From contig NZ_QYYD01000029.1 in NCBI RefSeq assembly GCF_003591005.1, positions 1 through 63,641 on the forward strand: a stretch of DNA of 63,641 bases, written 5' to 3'. The notes under the pieces were generated by a model. It made no database searches and had not been told where the DNA came from. It was given only the letters and a program-made list of their open reading frames with translations. Positions 8,514 to 15,757 of the stretch are shown one piece after another (the stretch's first letter is position 1; each line of letters begins with the position of its first letter). Position numbers and translations under genes: made by a program. Source of the DNA: Rhodopseudomonas palustris. Its GTDB lineage: Bacteria; Pseudomonadota; Alphaproteobacteria; Rhizobiales; Xanthobacteraceae.

Positions 8514-9302
8514 CTACCCGTTCCGCCGTTCCCCACGCAGCGTCGGCAGGCCGATGCCGGCGGCGTCGAAGCCGCCGTCGACGGCGAGGATCTGGCCGGT
8601 GATGTAGCCGGAGCGTTCGCTCGACAGGAAGTAGATGGCGTCGGCGAGTTCGGTCTCGAGGCCGTAGCGGCCGAGCGGAATGGCGTCGTGGTAATCGGCG
8701 CGGATCTCGGGCGAATGCACCGCCTTGGCCATTGCGGTCTCCACCGGACCGGGCGCGACGCCGTTGACGCGGATGCCGAGCCCGGCGAGTTCGACCGCGC
8801 ATTGCTTGGTGAGATGCGCGAGCCCGGCCTTGCTGGAGCCGTAGGCCGCACGGAGGGTGGAGGCGCGTAGCGCCGAGATCGAGGTGACGTTCACGATCGT
8901 GCCGCCGCCTGAGTCGCGCAGCAGCGGCACCGACGCCTGGATCAGCTTGAACGGTCCGGTCAGATTGACGTCGATCACCCGCTGCCATTCGGCATGGGTC
9001 GTGTCCATCAGCGGCTTGAACACCGCGACGCCGGCGTTGTTGACGACCGCATCGAGCCGACCGAACCGCTCGCCGATCGCCGCGATGTCGCTGGCGTCCG
9101 AGGCGGCGTCGGCGACGTCGCAATGCAGCGCCAATGTCCGCTCCGGCTCCGCCAAGGTGCGGATCGCCTCGCGCAGTCCGTCGTCATCGTTATCGAGCAG
9201 CGCGACGCGCCAGCCCTCCTGGAGAAAACGGCGCGTGGTGGCAAGGCCGATGCCGCGGGCGGCGCCCGTGACCAATGCGACTTTGGGCGGGGAGGTCGTC
9301 AT
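8514..9302 (-). CDS. Short-chain dehydrogenase/reductase
   Basis: 262 aa classical SDR. Nucleotide-binding TGAARGIG at residues 12-19, NNAG at 88-91, catalytic S141 or S143, Y154 and K158 (YGSSK), and the late PGPVETAMAKA loop. The C-terminal YITGQILAVDGGFDAAG is typical of FabG-like members. Substrate unknown. The ATG at 9302 has AGGA upstream. An Asp after the second strand (LLDNDD) suggests NAD preference; this is inference. Confidence 0.9.
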   Translation of the reverse strand: MTTSPPKVALVTGAARGIGLATTRRFLQEGWRVALLDNDDDGLREAIRTLAEPERTLALHCDVADAASDASDIAAIGERFGRLDAVVNNAGVAVFKPLMDTTHAEWQRVIDVNLTGPFKLIQASVPLLRDSGGGTIVNVTSISALRASTLRAAYGSSKAGLAHLTKQCAVELAGLGIRVNGVAPGPVETAMAKAVHSPEIRADYHDAIPLGRYGLETELADAIYFLSSERSGYITGQILAVDGGFDAAGIGLPTLRGERRNG

Positions 9303-9556
9303 GAATCGTCCTGTTGTGACTGTCCCAGTGTGCGATCTTGCGATCGCCCCAGCGTTAGCACAGCCCGTGCGAGCCGAGGTTGCGTTGTTCGGGCGCAGCG
9401 GAGAATTTCCTGTCGTGGCGGCAGCGGGCGGCAGCAGTCTGGGGGCCAACTGTCGCACGGTCCCGGTCAGGAACCAGTCGCTGCCATCTGGCTTACATGA
9501 ATCCGAGATACAACGCCCGACGCGCGAGACAACCGCGTACCGACCGGAGGTCATCC

Positions 9557-9733
9557 ATGGACGACGAACTGACGCAGCGTATCCGTCACCGCGCCCGCGA
9601 AAAGTGGGAGCTCGCCGGCTACCCCGAGGGCCGCAGCGAGGAATTCTGGTTGGAAGCCGAAAAGGAAGTCCGTGGCGAGCAGGAGACTTATCAGGAGCTG
9701 AAGTCCGACCCGAGCATCACGACCAACAGCTGA
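9557..9733 (+). CDS. DUF2934 small protein
   Basis: 58 aa, highly charged. The pattern IRHRAREKWELAGYPEGRSEEFWLEAEKE is the DUF2934 motif found in many rhizobial small proteins. Function unknown. A strong GGAGG lies 6 bp before the ATG. It is a single gene divergent from the dehydrogenase. Confidence 0.87.
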   Translation: MDDELTQRIRHRAREKWELAGYPEGRSEEFWLEAEKEVRGEQETYQELKSDPSITTNS

Positions 9734-10293
9734 GCTACATCAACATTTGGATCGCAAGTTGCCTCTGGCGATCAGTCAGCGGCCGCTCGACGCCTCCGAC
9801 CTCATCCGAGGCGCGAGAACGCAGAGAGCTTCGTGCGCAAATCTCGCGAGAGACAAATTGCCCCATCCTCTTCCGCGTCCTTCAAAGCATTTTCGCTTCC
9901 ATGCGTCATGCCCGGCCTTGTGCCGGGCATCCACGCCTTGCTGATTGAAATCCACGAGAGGCGCGGATGGCCGGGCCCGGCCATGACGGAGTACGCGAGC
10001 AGATCAGGCGAGTTCAAACGGGTTGAGAACCGCGTTCGAAATTTGAGACAGGCTCTCCGGATGAGGACTCGTTGCCATCGGAGACGGCCGATCGCTTGCA
10101 ACGAGCGATGAACGATCTGGTACCCATCAGGAAGCGGCCGACCGAAAATTTGGTGCAATCTGAAGTGTGAATGCGAGCGCCCGGATCGGCGCTCCGCACC
10201 TTCCGGGCACAGGCTCCGCGAAGCCATCCAGTTTCCGTCGTGCGGAGCTGGATTGCTTCGCTGCTCGCCCTGACCGCGTGACATTGTTGCGCG
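9734..10293. other. Gene-poor stretch
   Basis: Contains one family B palindrome (9904-9988). Open frames here lack ribosome sites and recognisable protein sequence on both strands. Confidence 0.6.
9904..9988. repeat. Long palindromic repeat, family B
   Basis: Starts CGTCATGCCCGGCCTTGTGC and ends in the matching inverted arm CCCGGCCATGACG; the right arm carries a few substitutions and a short deletion relative to the other copies. Confidence 0.85.
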
Positions 10294-10395
10294 TCACCGC
10301 ACGTAAAACACCACCGCGGCGATCACCATCAGCGACGCGACCGCCAACAGATGGGCCATCGCGCGCGAGGCGGCGAGTTTGGTAGCTTCGTCCAT
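10294..10395 (-). CDS. Predicted 33-aa single-pass membrane microprotein
   Basis: A GGGAGGAT ribosome site lies 5 bp before the ATG at 10395. The product starts MDEATKLAASRAMAHLL and then has a hydrophobic helix LLAVASLMVIAAVVFYV ending in Arg. The strong ribosome site and a clean membrane segment argue for a real gene. No homology is claimed and no function can be given. Confidence 0.6.
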   Translation of the reverse strand: MDEATKLAASRAMAHLLAVASLMVIAAVVFYVR

Positions 10396-10747
10396 TCCAT
10401 CCTCCCAAGACAGCGTGGACGAAGGCGCAGCAGCTCCCGGCCACCCGCCACATTGCGCGACGTGTGGATCACCCGCCGCAATGCGCGGTCCGATCGATCG
10501 AGAGTGCTACGCTGAAACGCCCCGCAACGATGCTTCGCTCTTCGCCTAGAGTCCCCACTCTGCGAACATCGACGAATGAACGTTCGGCAATCAATGCGGC
10601 GGGAATTTGTTCGGCTCCGGTACGCTGCCGCGCGGTGGAGCGACCAATCGGTTTGTTGCGACGCACGCTGCCACTCGCGCCTTGTTCGAGGCCGGCTATG
10701 CCCAAATGGGGTGCGCTGCCTGTGCTATCATTTATCTGCGGACGAGA
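10396..10747. other. Gene-poor stretch
   Basis: About 350 bp with no convincing coding region or repeat; it ends at the ECF42-type promoter of the second YCII gene. Confidence 0.5.
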
Positions 10748-10774
10748 TGTCGGTCTCGGTCTCGGCGGTTCGTC
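10748..10774 (+). promoter_or_regulatory. ECF42-type sigma promoter
   Basis: TGTCGG at 10748-10753 and CGTC at 10771-10774, 17 bp apart. TTCGTCTTG at 10769-10777 is identical to that before the first YCII gene, and the offset between the elements is identical (21 bp from start to start). It lies 32 bp before the YCII ATG. Confidence 0.7.
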
Positions 10775-10806
10775 TTGGAAGCATCGGTCCATCAGGGGAG
10801 ACGAAG

Positions 10807-11223
10807 ATGCGGTTCATGATGCTGATGATTCCAAAGGGCTATGAGAGCGCGGCGCCCGGCGAGATACCGGAGGCGGACGCCGTCGCTGCGATGATGAAGT
10901 ACAACGAGGCGCTGCAGCAGGCCGGGGTGCTGATTACTTGCGACGGGCTGCACCCGCCCTCGATGGGGGCGCGGGTCAGCTTCGCCGGCGGCAAGCCGCT
11001 GGTAATCGACGGGCCGTTCGCCGAGGTCAAGGAAGTGCTCGGCGGCTACTGGATGATCGACGTCGCTTCGCGAGAGGAGGCAATCGCCTGGGCCACCCGC
11101 TGCCCCGCCGGCCCGAACGAGGTGATCGAGGTCCGGCAGGTTCAGGAGGTCGGCGACTTCCCCGAGCAGGTGCAGGCCGAACTCGCTGGCTTCGAGGCGA
11201 TGCAGTCGGCGGCACGGGGCTGA
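10807..11223 (+). CDS. Second YCII-related (DGPF) domain protein
   Basis: 138 aa. Starts MRFMMLMIPKGYESAAPGE, with the DGPFAEVKEVLGGYWMIDV signature near the middle. It belongs to the same superfamily as the gene at 6662 but is not a recent duplicate: outside the motif the sequences differ. GGGGAG lies 7 bp upstream of the ATG. The shared promoter suggests it is a second target of the ECF42 sigma factor 2.5 kb upstream. Confidence 0.9.
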   Translation: MRFMMLMIPKGYESAAPGEIPEADAVAAMMKYNEALQQAGVLITCDGLHPPSMGARVSFAGGKPLVIDGPFAEVKEVLGGYWMIDVASREEAIAWATRCPAGPNEVIEVRQVQEVGDFPEQVQAELAGFEAMQSAARG

Positions 11224-11411
11224 AGATAACGAGCACCGCGCCGAACAGGGCGGGCTGTCCCCGCCTTGGGTTTGTCGCAGGGGTCGCTGCTGGCGCGGGC
11301 TGCCCCAGGGCTGCCGCAGATTTTGTTGTCAGACCTGTTGCCGGTGGACAGTGAGTTCCGGTCGGAACTCGCCTTCCATCGCCGGGATCGGCCCGTGACC
11401 TTTGCGAGCGC

Positions 11412-11436
11412 CTCATGTAAAAGCCCTTCACATGAG
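11412..11436. promoter_or_regulatory. Operator-like palindrome over the tetR start codon
   Basis: Arms CTCATGTAA and TCACATGAG with a 7-bp centre, 8 of 9 positions paired. The 19-bp core 11415-11433 has the form ATGTAAA-N5-TTNACAT, also found at 12229-12247. It covers the ATG at 11432, so binding would autorepress. Confidence 0.7.
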
Positions 11437-12136
11437 CTGGCGCAAGGAAGAGCGCCGCGCCGAGCGCGGCTATCATCACGGCAACCTGAAAGAAGCCCTG
11501 CTACAGGCCGCGCTCGGGCTGATCGCCGAGAAGGGCCCGGCCGGCTTCACCTTCGCGGACGCCGCCCGCATGGCCGGCGTCAGCCCGGCCGCGCCGTATC
11601 GGCACTTCCGCGATCGCGACGAACTGCTGTCGAACATCGCCCAGCGCGGCTTCGACCAGTTCGAGCAGGTGCTCGCCAAGGCCTGGGATGACGGCCGCCC
11701 CGATACGCTGACCGCTTTCATGCGGGTCGGCCCGGCCTATCTGGCGTTCGCCCGCAACGAGCCGGCCTACTACTCGGCGATGTTCGAATCCGGCGTGCCG
11801 GTCGACGCCAATCCGCTGCTGATGGCGTCGTCGGAGCGCGCCTTCAATGTCATTCGCGCCGCTGCCGAGCGCCTCGCCGCGCTGACGCCGCCCAATGTCG
11901 CGCGGCCGCCGGCGCTGATGATGGCGCTGCACATCTGGTCGATGTCGCACGGCATCGCCTCGCTGTTCGGCCGCGGCGACGCTGCGAGGCGCAAGCTGCC
12001 GATGGCGTCCGAAGAACTGCTCGAAGCCGGCGTGCTGATTTATCTGCGCGGCCTCGGGTTTCCGGCCGACCTTGGCGCCAAGCCGGAAAGGCCAGCCGAA
12101 CCAAAGCGTTCGGGGCCCTGGGGCGCTGCCCCATAA
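11432..12136 (+). CDS. TetR/AcrR family regulator with WHG-type C-terminal domain
   Basis: 234 aa. N-terminal helix-turn-helix YHHGNLKEALLQAALGLIAEKGPAGFTFADAARMAGVSPAAPYRHFRDRDELL. The C-terminal half (AFARNEPAYYSAMFES, ALHIWSMSHGIASLF) matches the WHG/TetR_C_13-type ligand domain. The effector is unknown. Two copies of one palindrome, over its own start and before the next gene, suggest it represses both itself and the DUF2852 gene. Confidence 0.9.
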   Translation: MSWRKEERRAERGYHHGNLKEALLQAALGLIAEKGPAGFTFADAARMAGVSPAAPYRHFRDRDELLSNIAQRGFDQFEQVLAKAWDDGRPDTLTAFMRVGPAYLAFARNEPAYYSAMFESGVPVDANPLLMASSERAFNVIRAAAERLAALTPPNVARPPALMMALHIWSMSHGIASLFGRGDAARRKLPMASEELLEAGVLIYLRGLGFPADLGAKPERPAEPKRSGPWGAAP

Positions 12137-12201
12137 GGCCTTGGTACGAGCTCAGACGAGCGCCGTGCGCAATTGTCGCCCCGACCGTTTTCCAGCTTCG
12201 C

Positions 12202-12247
12202 TTGACAAAACCAGAGAATGGATTAGTTATGTAAATGTTATTTACAT
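12202..12247 (+). promoter_or_regulatory. Promoter with perfect TetR-type palindrome before the DUF2852 gene
   Basis: A consensus TTGACA -35 lies at 12202-12207, with a weak -10 near 12225. Immediately downstream, 12229-12247 is ATGTAAAT-GTT-ATTTACAT, a perfect 8-bp-arm inverted repeat. It has the same 19-bp architecture as the site over the tetR start, placed to block initiation. Confidence 0.75.
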
Positions 12248-12279
12248 TCACACCGGCGCCGCCGGGAATGGAGACGCAC

Positions 12280-12750
12280 ATGGCCAACGCCGCTGACTAC
12301 AATCGATGGGGTCCTGCCGAGGCGCGCTACCAGCCAGCGCCACGGTCATCCTGGAGTCCGGGCTGGATCCTGCTGACGGTGGCCGGCTTCATCGTCTGGT
12401 GGCCGATCGGACTGGCGCTTCTTTTCTACACACTCTGGAGCAGAAACATGGGTTGCTGGGATCGCGGTGATCGCTTCTCGAACAAGATGGAGCGGATGCA
12501 GTACAAGATGGAGCGGATGCGCCAGCGCATGGACCGCCATGGCTTCGGCTTCGGCCCGCCGTCGAGCGGCAACCGCGCCTTCGACGAGTACCGGATGGAA
12601 ACGCTCCGCCGCCTCGAAGAAGAGCAAGTCGAGTTCAAGGACTTCCTCGAGCGCCTGCGCCACGCCAAGGACAAGGAAGAGTTCGACGCCTTCATGGCGC
12701 AGCATCGCACCAAGCCGGCCGGTTCGAACGACGCACCGCCGCAGGGCTGA
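12280..12750 (+). CDS. DUF2852 membrane-anchored protein
   Basis: 156 aa. A Pro/Ser-rich N-terminus, one hydrophobic segment (WILLTVAGFIVWWPIGLALLFYTLW, residues ~29-53), then a Met/Arg-rich, coiled-coil-prone tail (MERMQYKMERMRQRMDR, then LRRLEEEQVEFKDFLERLRHAKDKEEFDAF). This is the DUF2852 pattern; its role is unknown. The ATG at 12280 has GGAG upstream; an earlier ATG at 12268 is possible. A strong intrinsic terminator follows. Confidence 0.85.
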   Translation: MANAADYNRWGPAEARYQPAPRSSWSPGWILLTVAGFIVWWPIGLALLFYTLWSRNMGCWDRGDRFSNKMERMQYKMERMRQRMDRHGFGFGPPSSGNRAFDEYRMETLRRLEEEQVEFKDFLERLRHAKDKEEFDAFMAQHRTKPAGSNDAPPQG

Positions 12751-12774
12751 TCGACCTCATCCTCACCGACATCG

Positions 12775-12811
12775 CCGCCCGCCTGGCTTCCAGGCGGGCG
12801 GTTTTGCTTTT
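12775..12811 (+). terminator. Rho-independent terminator of the DUF2852 gene
   Basis: A perfect 12-bp stem CCGCCCGCCTGG / CCAGGCGGGCGG with a CTT loop, followed by TTTTGCTTTT. Confidence 0.9.
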
Positions 12812-12822
12812 GCTCGCGGCAA

Positions 12823-12849
12823 TGTCACACCCGGCGACGCCGTCTCGTC
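12823..12849 (+). promoter_or_regulatory. ECF41-type sigma promoter
   Basis: TGTCACA at 12823-12829 and CGTC at 12846-12849, separated by 16 bp. This is the -35/-10 combination reported for ECF41 sigma factors, which usually drive their own operon. It lies 29 bp upstream of the AhpD-like ATG. Confidence 0.8.
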
Positions 12850-12878
12850 CTATCCTGATCCAACCGCAGGAGACGACG

Positions 12879-13340
12879 ATGAAAGCCCGCCTCAACCCCG
12901 CGACAGCCGCGCCCGAAACCTACAAGGCGATGGTCGCGCTCGAGACCGCGATCAAGAATAGCGGCCTCGAGCCGAACCTGATCGAACTGGTCAAGATGCG
13001 CGCGTCGCAGATCAACGGCTGCGCATTCTGCCTCGACATGCACAGCAAGGACGCGCGTGCCCATGGCGAAACCGAGCAGCGGCTGTATCTGCTGAATGCC
13101 TGGCGCGAATCGCCGCTCTACACCGACCGCGAACGCGCGGCGCTCGGCTGGACCGAAGCGCTGACGCTGGTGGCCGCTACCCACGCGCCGGATGAGGACT
13201 ACGAATTGCTGGCGCAGCAATTCAGCCCGGCCGAACAGGCCAATCTGACGATGCTGATCGGCGCCATCAACACCTGGAATCGGCTTGCGATCGGCTTCCG
13301 CTTTGTCCATCCGGTCGCCGCCCATGCCAAGGCGTCCTGA
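12879..13340 (+). CDS. Carboxymuconolactone decarboxylase / AhpD-like protein
   Basis: 153 aa. AhpD-like all-helical fold; the redox motif is CAFC at residues 48-51 with H55 (QINGCAFCLDMHSKDAR), so a peroxidase or disulfide-based activity is possible. CAGGAGA precedes the ATG at 12879. It overlaps the sigma factor gene by 17 bp. ECF41 sigma factors are commonly linked to such COE-type genes (carboxymuconolactone decarboxylases, oxidoreductases, epimerases). Confidence 0.9.
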   Translation: MKARLNPATAAPETYKAMVALETAIKNSGLEPNLIELVKMRASQINGCAFCLDMHSKDARAHGETEQRLYLLNAWRESPLYTDRERAALGWTEALTLVAATHAPDEDYELLAQQFSPAEQANLTMLIGAINTWNRLAIGFRFVHPVAAHAKAS

Positions 13341-14220
13341 GCCGGCGCCGGCTGATGATGCCGCAGCGAGCTTTGCGCCGCTGCGGCCGCGGCTGGTCCG
13401 CATCGCGTATCGAATGCTCGGCTCGGTTGCCGAGGCCGAGGACGTGGTGCAGGACGCCTACTTGCGCTGGCACCGCACCGACCGCGCGGCGGTGCGCGAC
13501 GCCTGGGGCTTTCTCACCCAGATAGTGACACGGCTGTGCCTCGACGTGCTGAAATCTGCGCGGATAAGGCGCGAGACGTATGTCGGGCCGTGGCTGCCGG
13601 AACCGCTGATCGCCCCGATGGCCGAGGAGGACAGCGACGATATCACGCTCACCTTGATGCTGGCGCTGGAGCGGCTGTCACCGTTGGAACGCGCGGCCTT
13701 CCTGCTGCACGACGTGTTCGGCCTCAGTTTCGAGGACATCGCCCGCACGCTCGACCGGGATTCTGCCGCCTGCCGCCAGCTCGCGGCGCGGGCGCGTAGT
13801 CATGTCCGTGCCGCACGCCCGCGCTTCCCGGTGTCCGAGGAGCGCGGCCGCGCCATCGCCGGCGCGTTCTTCGAGGCCTCGCGCAGCGGCGACGTCGCGG
13901 CGCTCACCGCGCTGCTCGCCGACGACGTGGTGTTCACCGGAGATGGCGGCGGCAAGCGGCTCGCCGCGCTCAATCCGATCCACGGCGCCGCCCGGGTGGC
14001 GCGCTTCTTCGCCGGCATCGCGCGCAAGAAGCCCGGCGCCTCGACGCTGCTGGCCATGCGGTGGATCGACGGACTGCCGGGATTTCTCTCGCAGGAACGT
14101 GATGGTCCGCAGACCACGGCGCTGGCGATCGAAGACGACCGCATTGTCGCGATCTATGTGGTCCGCAATCCTGACAAGCTGCGCCACCTGAGCCTGCCGA
14201 CAGCGGCTTCGCTGCACTGA
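13324..14220 (+). CDS. ECF RNA polymerase sigma factor, ECF41 group (SigJ-like)
   Basis: 298 aa. Region 2 (IAYRMLGSVAEAEDVVQDAYLRWHR) and region 4 (LSPLERAAFLLHDVFGLSFEDIARTLDRDSAACRQLAARAR) are followed by a ~115-residue SnoaL/NTF2-like C-terminal domain with the hallmark DGGGK at 207-211, which tunes activity in place of a separate anti-sigma factor. The start at ATG 13324 overlaps the upstream gene. A matching promoter lies before the operon, so positive autoregulation is likely. Confidence 0.94.
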   Translation: MPRRPEPAPADDAAASFAPLRPRLVRIAYRMLGSVAEAEDVVQDAYLRWHRTDRAAVRDAWGFLTQIVTRLCLDVLKSARIRRETYVGPWLPEPLIAPMAEEDSDDITLTLMLALERLSPLERAAFLLHDVFGLSFEDIARTLDRDSAACRQLAARARSHVRAARPRFPVSEERGRAIAGAFFEASRSGDVAALTALLADDVVFTGDGGGKRLAALNPIHGAARVARFFAGIARKKPGASTLLAMRWIDGLPGFLSQERDGPQTTALAIEDDRIVAIYVVRNPDKLRHLSLPTAASLH

Positions 14221-14493
14221 GGTCGGTTCCGCCACGGCCCGATCACGCTCATTTTCCCGGCCCTGGTAACGCCATGTTAACGCTGATTAGCGATTGGTTA
14301 GGGGCGTCAGGATGTGCTTTCAGCCCTCGTTTTGACACGTTGGCAGGGGATTCAGGGCCCGGCTTCGGACGGGCCCTCCCAATTGACAACGCAGAATTTG
14401 GCGGTGGCGCTCTTGCCGGACTGCGGCGCGTGCCGCGCGGACCCGAGCCGGTGCCGGTTGCCGCCGGCCCCTTGCGTGAGAGGATAATCGATC
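14221..14493. other. Upstream region of tolQ
   Basis: 273 bp without a gene. It contains an inverted repeat AGGGCCCG / CGGGCCCT around 14354-14377 with no T tract, so it is not a classic terminator. Promoters for tolQ should lie here, but none can be called with confidence. Confidence 0.5.
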
Positions 14494-15207
14494 ATGAACC
14501 CGGCCGACGTTGCCCAGTCAGCCATGCCGATGGTGTCCGCCGACGTGTCGCTGGTTGCGCTGTTCTGGCAGGCGCACTGGATCGTCAAGTCGGTGATGCT
14601 CGGCCTGATCGGCTGCTCGGTCTGGGTGTGGGCGATCGCGATCGACAAGCTGCTGCTCTATTCGCGCACCAAGCGGGCGATGGATCGCTTCGAACAGGCG
14701 TTCTGGTCGGGTGAATCCATCGACGATCTGTACCGAACGCTGTCGGCCAAGCCGACGCACTCGATGGCGGCCTGTTTCGTCGCGGCGATGCGGGAGTGGA
14801 AGCGCTCGTTCGAGAGCCATTCGCGCTCCTTCGCCGGGCTGCAGATGCGGATCGAGAAGGTGATGAACGTGTCGATCGCCCGCGAGGTCGAGCGGCTCGA
14901 ACGCCGCCTGCTGGTGCTGGCGACGGTCGGTTCGGCCGGCCCGTTCGTCGGCCTGTTCGGCACCGTCTGGGGCATCATGTCGAGCTTCCAGTCGATCGCC
15001 GCCTCGAAGAATACCTCGCTGGCCGTGGTCGCGCCCGGCATCGCCGAGGCGCTGTTCGCCACCGCCGTGGGCCTGATCGCCGCCATTCCGGCGACAATTT
15101 TCTATAACAAGTTCACATCCGAGGTGAACCGCCAGACCCAACGGCTGGAAGGTTTCGCCGACGAATTCTCGGCCATCCTGTCGCGACAGATCGACGAGCG
15201 CGCATGA
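14494..15207 (+). CDS. tolQ: Tol-Pal system protein TolQ
   Basis: 237 aa inner-membrane proton-channel subunit, homologous to ExbB/MotA. Three membrane segments: one near residues 20-52, and two toward the C-terminus around GSAGPFVGLFGTVWGIMSSF and GIAEALFATAVGLIAAIPATIFYN. These include the conserved TVWGIM and AEAL..TAVGL motifs. It works with TolR to energise TolA during outer-membrane constriction. AGAGGATAA lies before the ATG. First gene of tolQRAB. Confidence 0.97.
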   Translation: MNPADVAQSAMPMVSADVSLVALFWQAHWIVKSVMLGLIGCSVWVWAIAIDKLLLYSRTKRAMDRFEQAFWSGESIDDLYRTLSAKPTHSMAACFVAAMREWKRSFESHSRSFAGLQMRIEKVMNVSIAREVERLERRLLVLATVGSAGPFVGLFGTVWGIMSSFQSIAASKNTSLAVVAPGIAEALFATAVGLIAAIPATIFYNKFTSEVNRQTQRLEGFADEFSAILSRQIDERA

Positions 15208-15241
15208 TCCGGGCAGGTGAGCGCAAGGTGAGCATCCGACC

Positions 15242-15709
15242 ATGGGCATGAACGTCGCTGCGGGCGGCGGCGGACGTCGCGGCAGTCGCAAACGCCCGGT
15301 GATGGCGGAGATCAACGTCACCCCGATGGTCGACGTGATGCTGGTGCTGCTGATCATCTTCATGGTCGCGGCGCCGCTGCTCACCACTTCGATCGATATC
15401 GACCTGCCGACCGCCCGGGGCGGCGCGCAGATCCAGTCGAACTCGCCGCCGCTGACGCTGTCGGTGAAGCGTACCGGCGGCGCCTGCAACTCGCAGGTCG
15501 AGATGTATGTCGGCGACAGCGCGGTCCCGACGGCCGAACTCGACGCCAAGATCAAGGCGATCCGGGCGACCCGCTCGGACACCGACAACGTCATCTATCT
15601 CAGGGGTGACAAGGACGTCTGCTACACCGACATGATGAAGCTGCTCGGCCAGATCAAGGCCGCCGGCTTCAAGCCGAACATCGTGATTCTGCCGGAGCAG
15701 GGCTCCTGA
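15242..15709 (+). CDS. tolR: Tol-Pal system protein TolR
   Basis: 155 aa. A short basic cytoplasmic tail, then one membrane helix with the essential aspartate D31 in MAEINVTPMVDVMLVLLIIF, then a periplasmic domain. Pairs with TolQ to use the proton gradient. The periplasmic part has two cysteines (GGACNSQ and KDVCYTD), which could form a disulfide. 34 bp downstream of tolQ. Confidence 0.96.
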   Translation: MGMNVAAGGGGRRGSRKRPVMAEINVTPMVDVMLVLLIIFMVAAPLLTTSIDIDLPTARGGAQIQSNSPPLTLSVKRTGGACNSQVEMYVGDSAVPTAELDAKIKAIRATRSDTDNVIYLRGDKDVCYTDMMKLLGQIKAAGFKPNIVILPEQGS

Positions 15710-15757
15710 ACGGGGAAGGCGACCAGCGACACTGAGGATGGAGCGGGAATTCTGAAG

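Noticed and set aside
6662..11223. The two YCII genes as a recent tandem duplication
   Set aside because: Outside the DGPF motif the proteins differ clearly in sequence and length; only the promoter elements are near-identical.
14354..14377. AGGGCCCG/CGGGCCCT hairpin before tolQ as a terminator
   Set aside because: No T tract follows and it is within the tolQ leader, well past the sigma factor stop.
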